Positions 43,728-53,486 of a stretch of 64,000 nt of DNA are shown here, piece after piece. A program made the position numbers and the translations under genes. Source of the DNA: Thiodiazotropha sp040507225 (lineage in GTDB: Bacteria > Pseudomonadota > Gammaproteobacteria > Chromatiales > Chromatiaceae); contig JBEVVG010000001.1 in the NCBI GenBank assembly GCA_040507225.1, positions 806,001 to 870,000 of the forward strand, read 5' to 3'. Positions within the stretch are counted from its first letter, which is position 1. Each line of letters begins with the position of its first letter. The notes under the pieces are model-generated. The model did no database searches. It was not told the origin of the DNA and saw only the letters and a program-made list of their open reading frames with translations.

Positions 43728-44552
43728 ATGATGTGCCGACTTTTAGATGTCTCTCCGAGTGGTTACTACGACTGGGAAGACCGTCCACCCAGTGCTCAGC
43801 AGATGGACAACGAGCGCCTGCTACAGCGGATCCGCGAGATCCATGAGGATAGCCAAGGCGTCATTGGCGCACCGCGCATGCATGAGGATCTGACCGCGGA
43901 AGGCGAGACGGCGAGCGAGAACCGCATTGCCCGGCTAATGGCCGTCAATGGACTGCAGGGCTGGCCGCGCAAGAAAAAACGGGGCCAGCGCGGGAAGCCA
44001 GGCTTGGCGCCACCGGGGATCCGCAACCATTTGGAGCGGGACTTCATGGCCGTGGAGCCGGAGACGAAATGGGTGACGGATATCACCGAGTTCAAGACGG
44101 ACGAAGGCAAGTTGTTCTTATGCGTGGTCATCGATCTATTCAGTAAGCTGATGATCGGTTGGTCGATGCATCATCGCCAAGATCGCCAGATGGTTATCCG
44201 AGCTGTCGAGATGGCCGTCTGGCAACGCCATGGCGGCTGGTCAGTGATCTTGCATTCGGATCGGGGCAGTCAGTTCCGGAGCAGCGATTACCAGCGTTTC
44301 CTGCAGCGGAACACGCTCATTTGTTCCATGAGTGCCATTGGCCACTGTGGCGATAACGCGGCATGCGAAGGGTTCTTCGGCATGCTTAAACGTGAACGAA
44401 CAAACCACCGCCATTACCGAACCCGAGACGAGACCAGGGCCGATGTGTTTGACTACATTGAGCGATTCCACAACCCGAGAATGCGCCGTAGAGTTGCGAA
44501 AAAGGATCAGGCGTTTTCCGCCTTGTTAAAACTGTCCGTGGAAACGGGATAG
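43728..44552 (+). CDS. IS3-family transposase orfB (DDE integrase core)
   Basis: 274 residues from the first ATG; the frame opens at 43683, overlapping the orfA stop, and is normally joined to orfA by -1 frameshifting. The HTH_21 region (QRIREIHEDSQGVIGAPRM) precedes the rve catalytic core. The DDE residues are visible in WVTDITEF, ILHSDRGSQF and NAACEGFFGMLKRE, and the C-terminal YIERFHNPRMRR is typical. The core is intact, but without a functional OrfA it cannot make the fusion transposase. Confidence 0.9.
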   Translation: MMCRLLDVSPSGYYDWEDRPPSAQQMDNERLLQRIREIHEDSQGVIGAPRMHEDLTAEGETASENRIARLMAVNGLQGWPRKKKRGQRGKPGLAPPGIRNHLERDFMAVEPETKWVTDITEFKTDEGKLFLCVVIDLFSKLMIGWSMHHRQDRQMVIRAVEMAVWQRHGGWSVILHSDRGSQFRSSDYQRFLQRNTLICSMSAIGHCGDNAACEGFFGMLKRERTNHRHYRTRDETRADVFDYIERFHNPRMRRRVAKKDQAFSALLKLSVETG

Positions 44553-44559
44553 AACCCCA

Positions 44560-44950
44560 CCCATAAATGGAGCAATAGTTTCAAGCACTGATACCGCTCG
44601 GCAGATTTCATATTGAGCGAAAGTTACATCGAGCAATGTCATTTCAGAAGTAAATCATATATCATTGTTTTTATTGGTATTTTTCTTTATCGTCGTACAA
44701 CAGAGATATTCAACGTCATTCTTCTTTCTAATATTTGAAGTGGCACACACATTACGATAATTTCTCATAATATAATTCAATGTTGCTTTATATGATCGAT
44801 TCATTCATCGATTAATCTTTTTTTACTCAGACCAAATAACTACTTGTCAGCCACCTTGAGAGGGATTAGTTTATTAGGTTCTAATGGAATAAGACGAACA
44901 TCTTTCCTCTTGACCCGGCCAGTGTTGTAAAAGCGAACGAGAGTTAGAGC
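44560..44950. promoter_or_regulatory. AT-rich region between IS3 and the repeat kinase
   Basis: 391 bases, strongly AT-rich, with TATAAT near 44769 but no good -35 partner, and a TGGCAC followed by TTAC that misses the sigma54 consensus at -12. No gene is seen. It probably contains the kinase promoter and matches the low GC of that gene. Confidence 0.35.
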
Positions 44951-47900
44951 GTGACTGATCTCAAGGAACGATTTCAGGGGTTTGTTGATGGACAGAACAC
45001 CTTTGAAGAGCTAAGGCATGCCGTCTGTCATGAAACGATGGAATGCGATGACACGATTGTCCGGGATTTCGTCGCATGCGCTCACAGAGACGGTCTGCTC
45101 AGTGACACTCATTTCAGGGCTTTGATTGATGAGATATCCAACATCACGGGCCAAAAGTATTACCAGGGATCTTCTCGCGCGACTAACGGCAGCGGAACCG
45201 CACAGCCTCCCAAACAGCTCACCGTACTGAACAACCGTTTTGTCCTTGGACCCATAATTGGGAAAGGCGGAATGGGCTTGGTATACAAAGCTCGCGATTT
45301 GCGCAAGATGGAAGCCAATGACAGCAATGATGTCGTTGCGATCAAAGTTCTTTCATCCAATCTCCGCGCTCATCCGGAATCGTTGATTGCTTTACAACGC
45401 GAAGCCACCAAAGCACAGAAGTTAGCACATCCAAATATTGTTACCGTCTATGACTTTGATCGTGATGGTGACATTGCCTATATGACGATGGAATTCCTTG
45501 ACGGCATTCCACTAAGCAAGATCATAGAGGCTCATGCGCCTCTGCCCAGAAGCAGGGCAATACGAATTATCAGCAGTATTGCGCGGGCATTATCCTATGC
45601 ACACCGACAACATATTGTTCACTCCGATCTTAAACCGAGCAATATATTCGTGCTCAAAGATGGAAATATTAAAATCCTTGATTTTGGGATATCCCGGGCC
45701 TTACTGACCAATGATGATACCAACCGTCACTCGACACTGATTCACAAACAATCGTTTACAGCATTTACGCCTGCATACGCCAGTTGCGAAATGATCAACA
45801 ATGAGCCCCCCACCCCAAAGGATGATATTTTTGCACTGGGATGCGTGGCACATGAACTCTTGACCAGAAAACACCCCTACAACCGTAGATCAGCAGATAA
45901 GGCAAAATCGGATAATATCGTATTTCAAAGACATACCATCCTCAATTCACAGGAATACCACGCCATCAGGCATGCCGTGGAACTTGATAAGATAAAGCGA
46001 ACTGAAACGGTCAGTGAATTTCTTAAAGAAATAACAGAGAAGCAATCTGAGAATCCATTCTTTTCACTGAAAGCGGCCGGCTTGATATGTATTGCACTGG
46101 TTATTGCTGGCATCGGTTATACAACGAACAAAATAAAAGACTATGAGAAATTAACCGCACAGCAAGCCATAATCGTGAATAATCTCGAGATTGAGAACAC
46201 TTTGAAGAAGGCAGACAAAATACTGAATGAAAATGAATCATTTTTACCCGACAACACCCAAGCACTTACTCTCTATCATCATGTACTAACGCTTGATGAA
46301 GACAATCATCGGGCAATATCCGGACTGGATAGACTGAAAAACATATATGTTCAATCAGCTCAGGCCAGCATCTCGGCTGGAAAGCTGGAACTTGCCGGTA
46401 AATTTATAAATATACTCGATTCATATTTTAAGGACAGCACCGATTTACAGACTCTGAAAGACGACCTGAGTGACACTGCCACAGAACATAGAATCAAGCA
46501 ATTACTCAGAAAAGCTTATGCCGAAGAGTTAGACAATAACTATGTTAGACCTAAGGGTGGCAATGCATATGACACCTTTAGCGAGGTGCTCACAATATCG
46601 CCTAATGACTATCGCGCACTCAAAGGGATTTCGAGAGTTCGAGGAGAAATACTGGCAGAAGCACAGGATTTAATCAATAAAGATGAGTGGGACAATGCTG
46701 ACTCACGCATTAAAGATGCACTGATAATATCTCCAGGAAACGCCGAAGCTATCGCGCTATATAACAAAATTAGAATAAAAAAATTATCAGATGAATATTC
46801 AAAAATACAAAGTAACGCCGGCATCGATTCAAACAAGACGCCAACCAACAAATCTAAAAACAATCTAGAATCCGCGAGTCATAAACTGGCAGAAGACAGA
46901 TTAAGATTCTCACAAGCTAAATTAATTGATTCGCACATCACTCAAGCAAAGTACTACTTATCCAATGATAGACTCATTGGAATCGGAAGCGATAATGCAT
47001 CCTTTCATTTTCGAAAAATTCTCGAAATCGACCAAACTAATGAATATGCAAGAGCCGGACTTGATAAGGCCTGGAAATTTCTATCTCACAGCGTAAGTAT
47101 CGCCGCCGATAGCAATCGTTACGACAATGCCATATCTTTTCTGGAAGCATCAAAGGATAACTTTTCTCCATTTTATGATATCAATAAGATTATTGGAGAA
47201 CTTTCAAAAGAAAGGGATAAGTTACTCTCGAAAAAAATGCAAAATGACGAAATCGAGTTACTCTTGAGTACCGCCAAGTCACAAATCAAAGAAAACAGAT
47301 GGAGCCTACCCAAAGGCGACAATGCCATGGACACCTATCTGGAAGTTTTGGATATTGATCCGTCAAACGAACAAGCAAAAACAGGTCTTAAACAAGTAGA
47401 ATATATATTCGCCTCACGCATAAAACATAAAATTGGAAACGCTGATTATACTGACGCCGAATCCATCCTTACACGTTCATTGAAATTATTCCCAGACTCC
47501 AATCTCATATCGGATCTCAAAATAACACTCGAGAACGCACGAACGGAACATATAAAGAAGAACGAAAGAGTTCAACTGTCCAACAAAATAGAAGGGCTAT
47601 TGAAATCTGGCCAACAGTCCCTCGATAAAAACCACTGTATACTTCCCGTTGGAAGCAGTGCATTTGATTATTTCTCTCAGGTCATTGAATTAGAACCAGG
47701 CAATACAACTGCAATCAGGGGGATTAATGAAGCAAAATTCAGAACCTTCGATCAAATAGAAAAGGACATCAAGTTAAATAACTTTAGAATTTCGAACTTA
47801 AGAATGAGCCGGCTGTCTCAACTCGGAATACAGGATAAGCGTTATAAATCGCTTCATCTAAAGCTCACTGACTTGAACCAGACAAACAATCGTCTGATTT

Positions 47901-48274
47901 CAGACCTCATCATCAATGGCGACTACCTTTTAGACTTACTGATGTTTGCTAACAATCAGGAATCAATCGGCATAATTTGGCCGCCCGCCCCTAATAATGC
48001 ATACCACATATATAAAGAGGTACTGACCCTCGAACCTAAGAATATAACCGCGAAAAATTCACTCAAAAAACTATTCACACATCGTTTGAATTATGTTGGT
48101 GAACTCTTGGAAAGAAAACGCTGGAATGAAGCCGAAAGCGAATTAAAACAACTGGGTCAACTCTTTGATCAAAAAACAGAACTCGCCGTAATATCCTCCA
48201 CCCTGAGGAAATTGATCAATTTAAAGAAAGATGACATTGAGTCCAGAAGTGCAAGCAATTTCGGATCCTTATAG
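44951..48274 (+). CDS. Membrane Ser/Thr protein kinase with six long C-terminal repeats
   Basis: 1107 residues, GTG start. The kinase domain (about 95-345) has G-loop IGKGGMGLVYKA, VAIK (Lys130), HSDLKPSN near 223 (Ser in place of the HRD arginine) and DFG near 244. A membrane helix at about 375-392 is followed by a 700-residue extracytoplasmic part of six repeats of about 110 residues. Each has the core L-x-x-G-x-NA-x-x-x-Y-x-x-VL-x-L-x-P-x-N-x-x-A-x-x-GL, seen for example at GGNAYDTFSEVLTISPNDY. The gene is visibly AT-richer than its surroundings. It could supply the kinase missing from the T6SS operon. Confidence 0.85.
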   Translation: MTDLKERFQGFVDGQNTFEELRHAVCHETMECDDTIVRDFVACAHRDGLLSDTHFRALIDEISNITGQKYYQGSSRATNGSGTAQPPKQLTVLNNRFVLGPIIGKGGMGLVYKARDLRKMEANDSNDVVAIKVLSSNLRAHPESLIALQREATKAQKLAHPNIVTVYDFDRDGDIAYMTMEFLDGIPLSKIIEAHAPLPRSRAIRIISSIARALSYAHRQHIVHSDLKPSNIFVLKDGNIKILDFGISRALLTNDDTNRHSTLIHKQSFTAFTPAYASCEMINNEPPTPKDDIFALGCVAHELLTRKHPYNRRSADKAKSDNIVFQRHTILNSQEYHAIRHAVELDKIKRTETVSEFLKEITEKQSENPFFSLKAAGLICIALVIAGIGYTTNKIKDYEKLTAQQAIIVNNLEIENTLKKADKILNENESFLPDNTQALTLYHHVLTLDEDNHRAISGLDRLKNIYVQSAQASISAGKLELAGKFINILDSYFKDSTDLQTLKDDLSDTATEHRIKQLLRKAYAEELDNNYVRPKGGNAYDTFSEVLTISPNDYRALKGISRVRGEILAEAQDLINKDEWDNADSRIKDALIISPGNAEAIALYNKIRIKKLSDEYSKIQSNAGIDSNKTPTNKSKNNLESASHKLAEDRLRFSQAKLIDSHITQAKYYLSNDRLIGIGSDNASFHFRKILEIDQTNEYARAGLDKAWKFLSHSVSIAADSNRYDNAISFLEASKDNFSPFYDINKIIGELSKERDKLLSKKMQNDEIELLLSTAKSQIKENRWSLPKGDNAMDTYLEVLDIDPSNEQAKTGLKQVEYIFASRIKHKIGNADYTDAESILTRSLKLFPDSNLISDLKITLENARTEHIKKNERVQLSNKIEGLLKSGQQSLDKNHCILPVGSSAFDYFSQVIELEPGNTTAIRGINEAKFRTFDQIEKDIKLNNFRISNLRMSRLSQLGIQDKRYKSLHLKLTDLNQTNNRLISDLIINGDYLLDLLMFANNQESIGIIWPPAPNNAYHIYKEVLTLEPKNITAKNSLKKLFTHRLNYVGELLERKRWNEAESELKQLGQLFDQKTELAVISSTLRKLINLKKDDIESRSASNFGSL

Positions 48275-48287
48275 GTTGGCGCCAACC
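48274..48287. other. Perfect 14-bp palindrome at the kinase stop
   Basis: GGTTGGC followed directly by GCCAACC, starting at the last base of the TAG stop. It lies in a convergent gap with a second 14-bp palindrome 77 bases on. Perfect symmetry with no spacer suggests a protein site or a hairpin after transcription. Confidence 0.4.
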
Positions 48288-48363
48288 AATACACCAAACC
48301 TTTCTTCAAGAATCATGGCATAGCTCACTGAAACTTGGTTAAAAAATACTTTTCGATTTAATC

Positions 48364-48377
48364 ATTGTTATAACAAT
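48364..48377. other. Perfect 14-bp AT-rich palindrome
   Basis: ATTGTTA followed directly by TAACAAT, then another TTAACAAT. It lies in the gap between the convergent kinase and AlgJ-like genes. It could be a bidirectional transcription stop or a regulator site. Confidence 0.35.
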
Positions 48378-48442
48378 TTAACAATCTTCCTTCCTGGTTT
48401 AAATCGCGCATCCAGTTCAGAATTCACGTGGGTTTATCATTG

Positions 48443-49627
48443 CTATTGAATTTCCGACACATCTTCCTCCGGATATGTCAGATTCAATTCTTCTATCGAG
48501 TCAGGTATATATGGCAGTTTACGCTCGACCATCTCTTCTATAACCAGATCCGGTTTATCTATCTCCAACTGCTGCTTAAGAATCTCGAACTCCAATTGCC
48601 CCCAAACATAGGTAATCTGCTTGAACTGTCGAGAGAAGTAGGGTTTCAGGAAGTTAAAAAATGAATCACGAAAAATCACGGTTTTGAGATCGGCGGTATC
48701 GCAGGTTACTGTAAATATTTCTGTCTCATCAGCATCCTTCGGATGCTTGACGGGTTTGCAGCCTCCCTTGAAGATCGGATTGGGCGCCAGTTCTTCAAAA
48801 CGATCCTTCTCCCCTATCATACCCGCCAGATCGCCGCCAGAGTGCTGTACACCAGCGGACAGTTCATACAGTCTCGGTTCGAAATCCTCCGGGAACACCG
48901 GCTGTAAGGCCTTGAATATCTCGTATTGCGCGATATTTGATGCATAGTGATTCCAGTGGGTGTCTGTCATGCTATAGAGGCGATGGCCCTGTTTACTCTC
49001 CAGCAGACGTTGCCTGACATCCACGATATTTACATCCGTATTGTTTCGAATATAGTCCACCAGTTGGTCCGAACTTGAACACGGGTTGATCTTCCGGATG
49101 TAATCGGGGAGATATTCCGGATAGATAGTGTGCTTGTTCGGCAGAAGTATAAACAGATACTCGACCCCCTGCTGATTCAGCCATTGTTTCATCCCTGACA
49201 TGTAGGCTGCGACATACGCCAGTTCCTGATCCGAGTACAGATCCACATTTCGCGCATCGCCCATGGGATTGTTGTAGTTGTCGTAGCCGTTCTTGATCGA
49301 ACCGAGAAACAGCCACCCGTCCTTACCGAATGTCACATCCTGTGAGGGAGAGTCTCCAAGACCGAGTTTGATGCGTCGATAGGTCGAAGAGAGCCATTCC
49401 CGACCGCCGAAGTGGTCAGCGTAATAGTCATCGAACAGCCCGGGGAAACGTTTGATCGACCCGCCGCGCAGTTCGATTGGAGGGAAGTTGGCCAATGTGC
49501 GCTTTTCCGTGCTTGAAACCTTACTGTCCTGCTCGAGGATGCCTACGATCAGGGATGCGAAGATCGCCACCAGGAACATCAGACTGATGAGGATACTGTT
49601 GAGTTTGTACAAGGTCCGCTTGTTCAT
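48443..49627 (-). CDS. AlgJ/AlgX-like SGNH acetyltransferase
   Basis: 394 residues. An N-terminal membrane anchor (about 8-31) is followed by a periplasmic SGNH-hydrolase-like domain. EKRTLANFPPIE, YYADHFGGREWL and GKDGWLFLG are typical of the AlgJ/AlgX group, and TDTHWNHYASNIA carries the catalytic Asp-x-His pair. These enzymes transfer acetyl groups, passed by an MBOAT, onto polysaccharide. It lies 22 bases after the MBOAT gene on the same strand. The target polymer is unknown; no alginate synthesis genes are in the window. Confidence 0.85.
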   Translation of the reverse strand: MNKRTLYKLNSILISLMFLVAIFASLIVGILEQDSKVSSTEKRTLANFPPIELRGGSIKRFPGLFDDYYADHFGGREWLSSTYRRIKLGLGDSPSQDVTFGKDGWLFLGSIKNGYDNYNNPMGDARNVDLYSDQELAYVAAYMSGMKQWLNQQGVEYLFILLPNKHTIYPEYLPDYIRKINPCSSSDQLVDYIRNNTDVNIVDVRQRLLESKQGHRLYSMTDTHWNHYASNIAQYEIFKALQPVFPEDFEPRLYELSAGVQHSGGDLAGMIGEKDRFEELAPNPIFKGGCKPVKHPKDADETEIFTVTCDTADLKTVIFRDSFFNFLKPYFSRQFKQITYVWGQLEFEILKQQLEIDKPDLVIEEMVERKLPYIPDSIEELNLTYPEEDVSEIQ

Positions 49628-49649
49628 GGTGCAAGTGTAGTGTCCATTA

Positions 49650-51092
49650 CTAAAACCTGAAGTAGATAAACGGGTTGTAGGTCGATGACGCCACCTTGAC
49701 CAGACTCAAAAAGAACAGTGAGGAGAGCATTACCAGTCTGGGCAGATCGATGAGCAGCGCATTGCCGATCACACCCTGCCCTGTGAACTTTTGCAGCCAT
49801 TGCTTCAATCCCGGGTAGACCGGCATCGCCAGCAGCACGGCAATCGGCAGCGCCCACAGGGATTCATGCGTCACTACCTGAAGAAGCTGCAACTCGGTGG
49901 TTGAAAAATTGCTGACATCGGACAGCGCAGACAGATAGTCGATCGCCTGCGGAAGGCTGTCAGCCCGGAAGAACACCCAGCTGATCATCACCACAAGCAG
50001 CAGATAGGCGTGCTGGAACGGTTTCCAGGCCCTCTGCAGGAGCTCGGAGAACCCGGCGTGCTCGGCCGCGAGAAACACGCCATGGAACAACCCCCAGAAG
50101 AGAAAGTTCCAACTTGCGCCATGCCAGAACCCGGTGAGGATAAACACCAGGAAAAGATTCCTGTAGACCTTAAGGGTGGAGACCCGGCTGCCTCCGAGAG
50201 GAATGTAGACGTAGTCCCGGAACCAGGAGGAGAGTGAGATGTGCCAACGTTTCCAAAAGCCGCGCAGAGATGTAGCGATATACGGATAGTTGAAGTTTTC
50301 ATGGAAGCGAAATCCGAACATGCGCCCCAGACCGATCGCCATATCGGAGTAACCAGAAAAGTCGAAGTAGATCTGCAGGGTGTAGGCCAGGATCCCCAGC
50401 CAGGCCAGGGGCATGGTCAGATCGCTCCCGTTGGATGCGAAAGCCGCATCGGCAATCTCCGCCAACGGGTTGGCGAGCAGAACCTTTTTCGCTAATCCGT
50501 AAATAAATCGCATACTGCCGCTGGCAAACAGCTCAATCGAATGCTGCCGGTCGGTGATCTGGGACGAAACATCGTGATAACGCACGATTGGCCCGGCGAT
50601 CAGTTGCGGAAAAAGCGCAATGTACAGCCCCAGATCCAGAAGTCGCTTCTGCGCGGGCACTTCGCCGCGATGTACGTCAACCAGGTACGAGATAGCCTGA
50701 AAGGTGAAAAAGGAGATGCCCAGGGGCAGGTGTATCGATGGAATATCGATCGACGGCAAGTACAGGAAGTTCAATGCCGTATTGAGGTTATCGACGATAA
50801 AGTTGGCATACTTGTAGGTGATGAGTAGAAACAGGTTGATCGAAATACCCAGCGCGAGGTAAAAGTTACGCTGATTCGTGTCCACTGGATTCTGGTCAAT
50901 TTTCCTGCCGACCAGGAAATTGGCGGCGATCGACAAAAGCATCACCAATACGTAAAAAACTTCTCCCCAGGCATAGAAGAACAGACTGGCAAACAACAGC
51001 CAGCGGTTTTTGTAGCGGATGGGCGAGAGAAAATAGATCAGCAGGACAACAGGTAGAAATCCAAACAGAAATATCGGTGTACTAAATACCAT
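49650..51092 (-). CDS. AlgI-like MBOAT O-acyltransferase
   Basis: 480 residues, polytopic membrane protein. MBOAT/AlgI hallmarks are LPLGISFFTFQAISYLVDVH, LFPQLIAGPIVRYHD, FDFSGYSDMAIGLGRMFGF, SLSSWFRDYVYIPLGG and GFWHGASWNFLFWGLFHG, which holds the catalytic histidine. It passes acetyl groups from cytoplasmic donors across the membrane to the AlgJ-like partner encoded just downstream. Together they would O-acetylate an exopolysaccharide. Confidence 0.92.
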   Translation of the reverse strand: MVFSTPIFLFGFLPVVLLIYFLSPIRYKNRWLLFASLFFYAWGEVFYVLVMLLSIAANFLVGRKIDQNPVDTNQRNFYLALGISINLFLLITYKYANFIVDNLNTALNFLYLPSIDIPSIHLPLGISFFTFQAISYLVDVHRGEVPAQKRLLDLGLYIALFPQLIAGPIVRYHDVSSQITDRQHSIELFASGSMRFIYGLAKKVLLANPLAEIADAAFASNGSDLTMPLAWLGILAYTLQIYFDFSGYSDMAIGLGRMFGFRFHENFNYPYIATSLRGFWKRWHISLSSWFRDYVYIPLGGSRVSTLKVYRNLFLVFILTGFWHGASWNFLFWGLFHGVFLAAEHAGFSELLQRAWKPFQHAYLLLVVMISWVFFRADSLPQAIDYLSALSDVSNFSTTELQLLQVVTHESLWALPIAVLLAMPVYPGLKQWLQKFTGQGVIGNALLIDLPRLVMLSSLFFLSLVKVASSTYNPFIYFRF

Positions 51093-51656
51093 GGGATGTC
51101 CCGGCGCACGCGATGTGCTGAACTCGCTCCTCGATCACATCATTGTCCTCTGCCCCGGCCGACTGTCCTGACGCCCTTCAGGTACCAGGATCCGGTGTCA
51201 AAATCCGCCTGAAAAAGCTAAGCTGCAGTGGTTAATTGCGTATTTTTTGCACATATCGCCATGTCACGAACCTGCCTGAGCGTATCTCAAAAGCCTGTTG
51301 AGTGCGCAGTCAATCACCCCGTAATCGGCCTATGAATCGGATCCAATCATCACTTCGGTTGCGGATTTTGTAACACCCGGGTCCTGCCTTCAAGCCTGTC
51401 ACCCGGCAACTGAGAATCCCGTATGGGCCGGCCAACACGCCATTGGTCGCCTGTCAGGCATTTTGCCTTTATCAGAAAAGACATACATTAAGCAAGGTAA
51501 TCGATTAATTTCTCCAGGAACCTTATTCCTCTATTGAATAAAATAAACACCACTTCTCTATTGAGAAACAACACCTTACTTCACTTTCTTAACACTGTGT
51601 AGAATGTCACTGCACTACAGATCCAGTGCTCTTATGCGTAACGGATTGCGCAACTC
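51093..51656. promoter_or_regulatory. Divergent intergenic region between the MBOAT gene and a TauE/SafE gene
   Basis: 564 bases with no supported gene. The half next to the permease is AT-rich. A sigma70-like pair, TTCACT at 51576-51581 and TAGAAT at 51600-51605 with an 18-base spacer, may drive the permease gene. The MBOAT operon promoter must lie in the GC-richer half but is not obvious. Confidence 0.4.
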
Positions 51657-52424
51657 ATGTTGCTCATCGTCTTTACGGATAGGTGCACGGTGCTGGAAAC
51701 ATTTTCCTTACAGAGCCTGATCCTGGCGGGGATTATCATTGGCTCAGGCTATGTGGTCAGGGGCATTGCCGGTTTCGGTTCCGGGTTGATCGCGATACCG
51801 CTGCTGGCCCTGATCATGCCCTTGAATATCGCAGTGCCCCTAATTGTGCTGTTGGACTACATCGCCTCGGCGAGCCAGGGTTTATCCAACTGGAAGGCTA
51901 TCCAATGGAAAGACCTGCTGCCCCTGTTGCCCTTCTCACTGCTGGGTGTGGTGCTGGCCCTTTACCTGTTCCAGTCGCTCGATACCCAACTGCTGATGCG
52001 CGGTCTGGGCGTGTTTTTGCTGCTGTTCGCGGCCTATTCACTGCTCTCTTACACCCCGAAATCCCAAGTCTCGATCCTGTGGGCCATTCCCGGAGGCATG
52101 CTGGGTGGCCTGATCGGTACCCTGTTCGGTACCGGGGGACCGTTCTATGTGATCTATCTGAAACTGCGGGGGCTGCAGAAAGGCGCTTTCCGCGCCAGTT
52201 TCGCGGCGCTTTTCCTGCTGGACGGTCTGGGACGCATCTCGGGTTATCTGATCACCGGTTTTTTCGATCTCAATCAGATCATCTTGACAGCCCTTGCCCT
52301 GCCCCTGATGACGGTCGGCATGTACCTGGGTGGCCGCATCCATACCAGTCTTTCACAGCAAGCCTTTCAGCGGGGCATCAGTGTGTTGTTGATCTTCAGC
52401 GGCCTGTCATTGCTGTTCAAGTAA
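51657..52424 (+). CDS. TauE/SafE-family sulfite/anion exporter
   Basis: 255 residues with about eight membrane helices. The family pattern is GIAGFGSGLIAIPLLALIMP in the first repeat and GGLIGTLFGTGGPFYVIYLK in the second, forming the internal duplication of TauE/SafE permeases. Members export sulfite or organosulfonates. A GTG at 51690 (MLETFSLQSL), preceded by AGG, is an alternative start that would remove a hydrophilic leader. Its substrate here is unknown. Confidence 0.88.
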   Translation: MLLIVFTDRCTVLETFSLQSLILAGIIIGSGYVVRGIAGFGSGLIAIPLLALIMPLNIAVPLIVLLDYIASASQGLSNWKAIQWKDLLPLLPFSLLGVVLALYLFQSLDTQLLMRGLGVFLLLFAAYSLLSYTPKSQVSILWAIPGGMLGGLIGTLFGTGGPFYVIYLKLRGLQKGAFRASFAALFLLDGLGRISGYLITGFFDLNQIILTALALPLMTVGMYLGGRIHTSLSQQAFQRGISVLLIFSGLSLLFK

Positions 52425-52446
52425 ACGAACCGCATGCATCGGCCGG

Positions 52447-53214
52447 TCACTGGAACGGATTGACCAGCGACCCGATGCCATCAATGCACACCTCGACGGT
52501 ACACCCCGGCGACAGAGGCCCGGCCCCCACGGAGGTGCCACAGGCAATCACATCCCCCGGATGCAGGGTCATATCGTGAGATAAACGGCTGACGATCTGA
52601 TGCGGAAGAAAGAACATGTCGTCCACCGGATAGTTCTGCCGTTCCACACCGTCGACCAGGGTCTTGACCACCAGCGAGGAAGCGTTCAATCCGGTTGCTA
52701 TGACCGGACCGATCGCGCCAAAGGTGTCAAAGCTCTTGGCACGGGTCCATTGAACAAATGAGGGGTCTTCACGCATCAACCCCCGGGCGGTGACATCATT
52801 GACACAGGTGTAACCGAAGATATACCGCTCTGCCTGTTGTTCACTGACCGCTCGACACGCCTTGCCAATTACGATTCCGAGTTCTCCCTCGAACACTACT
52901 GGCCCGGCATATGATGAAGGCTGCTGAATCTGGCCGCCATTGGCCAGGAACGAACCGTTGGCTTTCATGAAATACAGGGGATGCGTGGGTCTGTCCCAGC
53001 CCTCCTGCTGCGCCCGGCTGTGGAAATTGTTCCATAGGCCGATCAGCTTGGTGGGTTTCGTGGGTATCAACATGCGTACGTCGTTCAACGGCAGGAACCC
53101 TCCGGTGGGTACCGGATCCTCGAACATGTCACCTTCATAGATCGCGACATGATCGTTTCTCAGTACCCCAAACTTTTCGCTTCCCAGATATTCGAACCGG
53201 ACCCACTGTTCCAC
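52447..53214 (-). CDS. Fumarylacetoacetate hydrolase-family enzyme
   Basis: 255 residues from a GTG at 53214 that follows GGGAG; an upstream ATG at 53274 has no ribosome site. FAH motifs are PTKPTKLIGLWNNFHSRA, VVFEGELGIVIGKACR with the metal-binding E-x-E-type positions, YTCVNDVTARGLM and LHPGDVIACGTSVGAGPLSP. The family hydrolyses or decarboxylates C-C bonds in aromatic or organic acid catabolism. No pathway partner lies nearby, so the substrate is unknown. It is convergent with the TauE/SafE gene. Confidence 0.85.
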   Translation of the reverse strand: MEQWVRFEYLGSEKFGVLRNDHVAIYEGDMFEDPVPTGGFLPLNDVRMLIPTKPTKLIGLWNNFHSRAQQEGWDRPTHPLYFMKANGSFLANGGQIQQPSSYAGPVVFEGELGIVIGKACRAVSEQQAERYIFGYTCVNDVTARGLMREDPSFVQWTRAKSFDTFGAIGPVIATGLNASSLVVKTLVDGVERQNYPVDDMFFLPHQIVSRLSHDMTLHPGDVIACGTSVGAGPLSPGCTVEVCIDGIGSLVNPFQ

Positions 53215-53486
53215 TGACTTCTCCCTAATACTGCAACTGTGTGGTGTCTGAGCTTGACGCACACATCCTTTCATTCCTAATCTCTAAGTAATCCCGAGGC
53301 ATTGTTTGTCACATGGGCAACAGATGCCTTACCGGCGGAACGAATTATATTCACAGGATGTGTAATTTTCACGCCTTTTGTCTTCAGTATCCCGGTCGAT
53401 CGGCGATAGATCTATGCATGGACAGATCATGAACTGCGTTGATTTACAGGAAGTTTTGCAGTATCGAGACGAAACTTCGGGGGATC

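Larger units (their letters stand above)
43332..44559 (+). mobile_element. IS3-family insertion sequence
   Basis: About 1.23 kb bounded by imperfect terminal inverted repeats: TGGGTTCTACCCCGATTTCA at the left, and TGGGGTTCTATCCCGTTTCC as the reverse complement of the right end, both continuing CACGGAC. The ends are TG and CA as in IS3 elements. It holds the usual orfA and orfB pair, but orfA is frameshifted. I see no clear target-site duplication (ACC left, CCC right), which fits loss of flanking DNA after insertion. Confidence 0.85.

Noticed and set aside
43329..44562. Target-site duplication of the IS3 element
   Set aside because: Flanking triplets differ (ACC and CCC).
44730..44750. TGGCAC followed by TTAC upstream of the repeat kinase as a sigma54 promoter
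   Set aside because: The -12 element lacks the essential GC.
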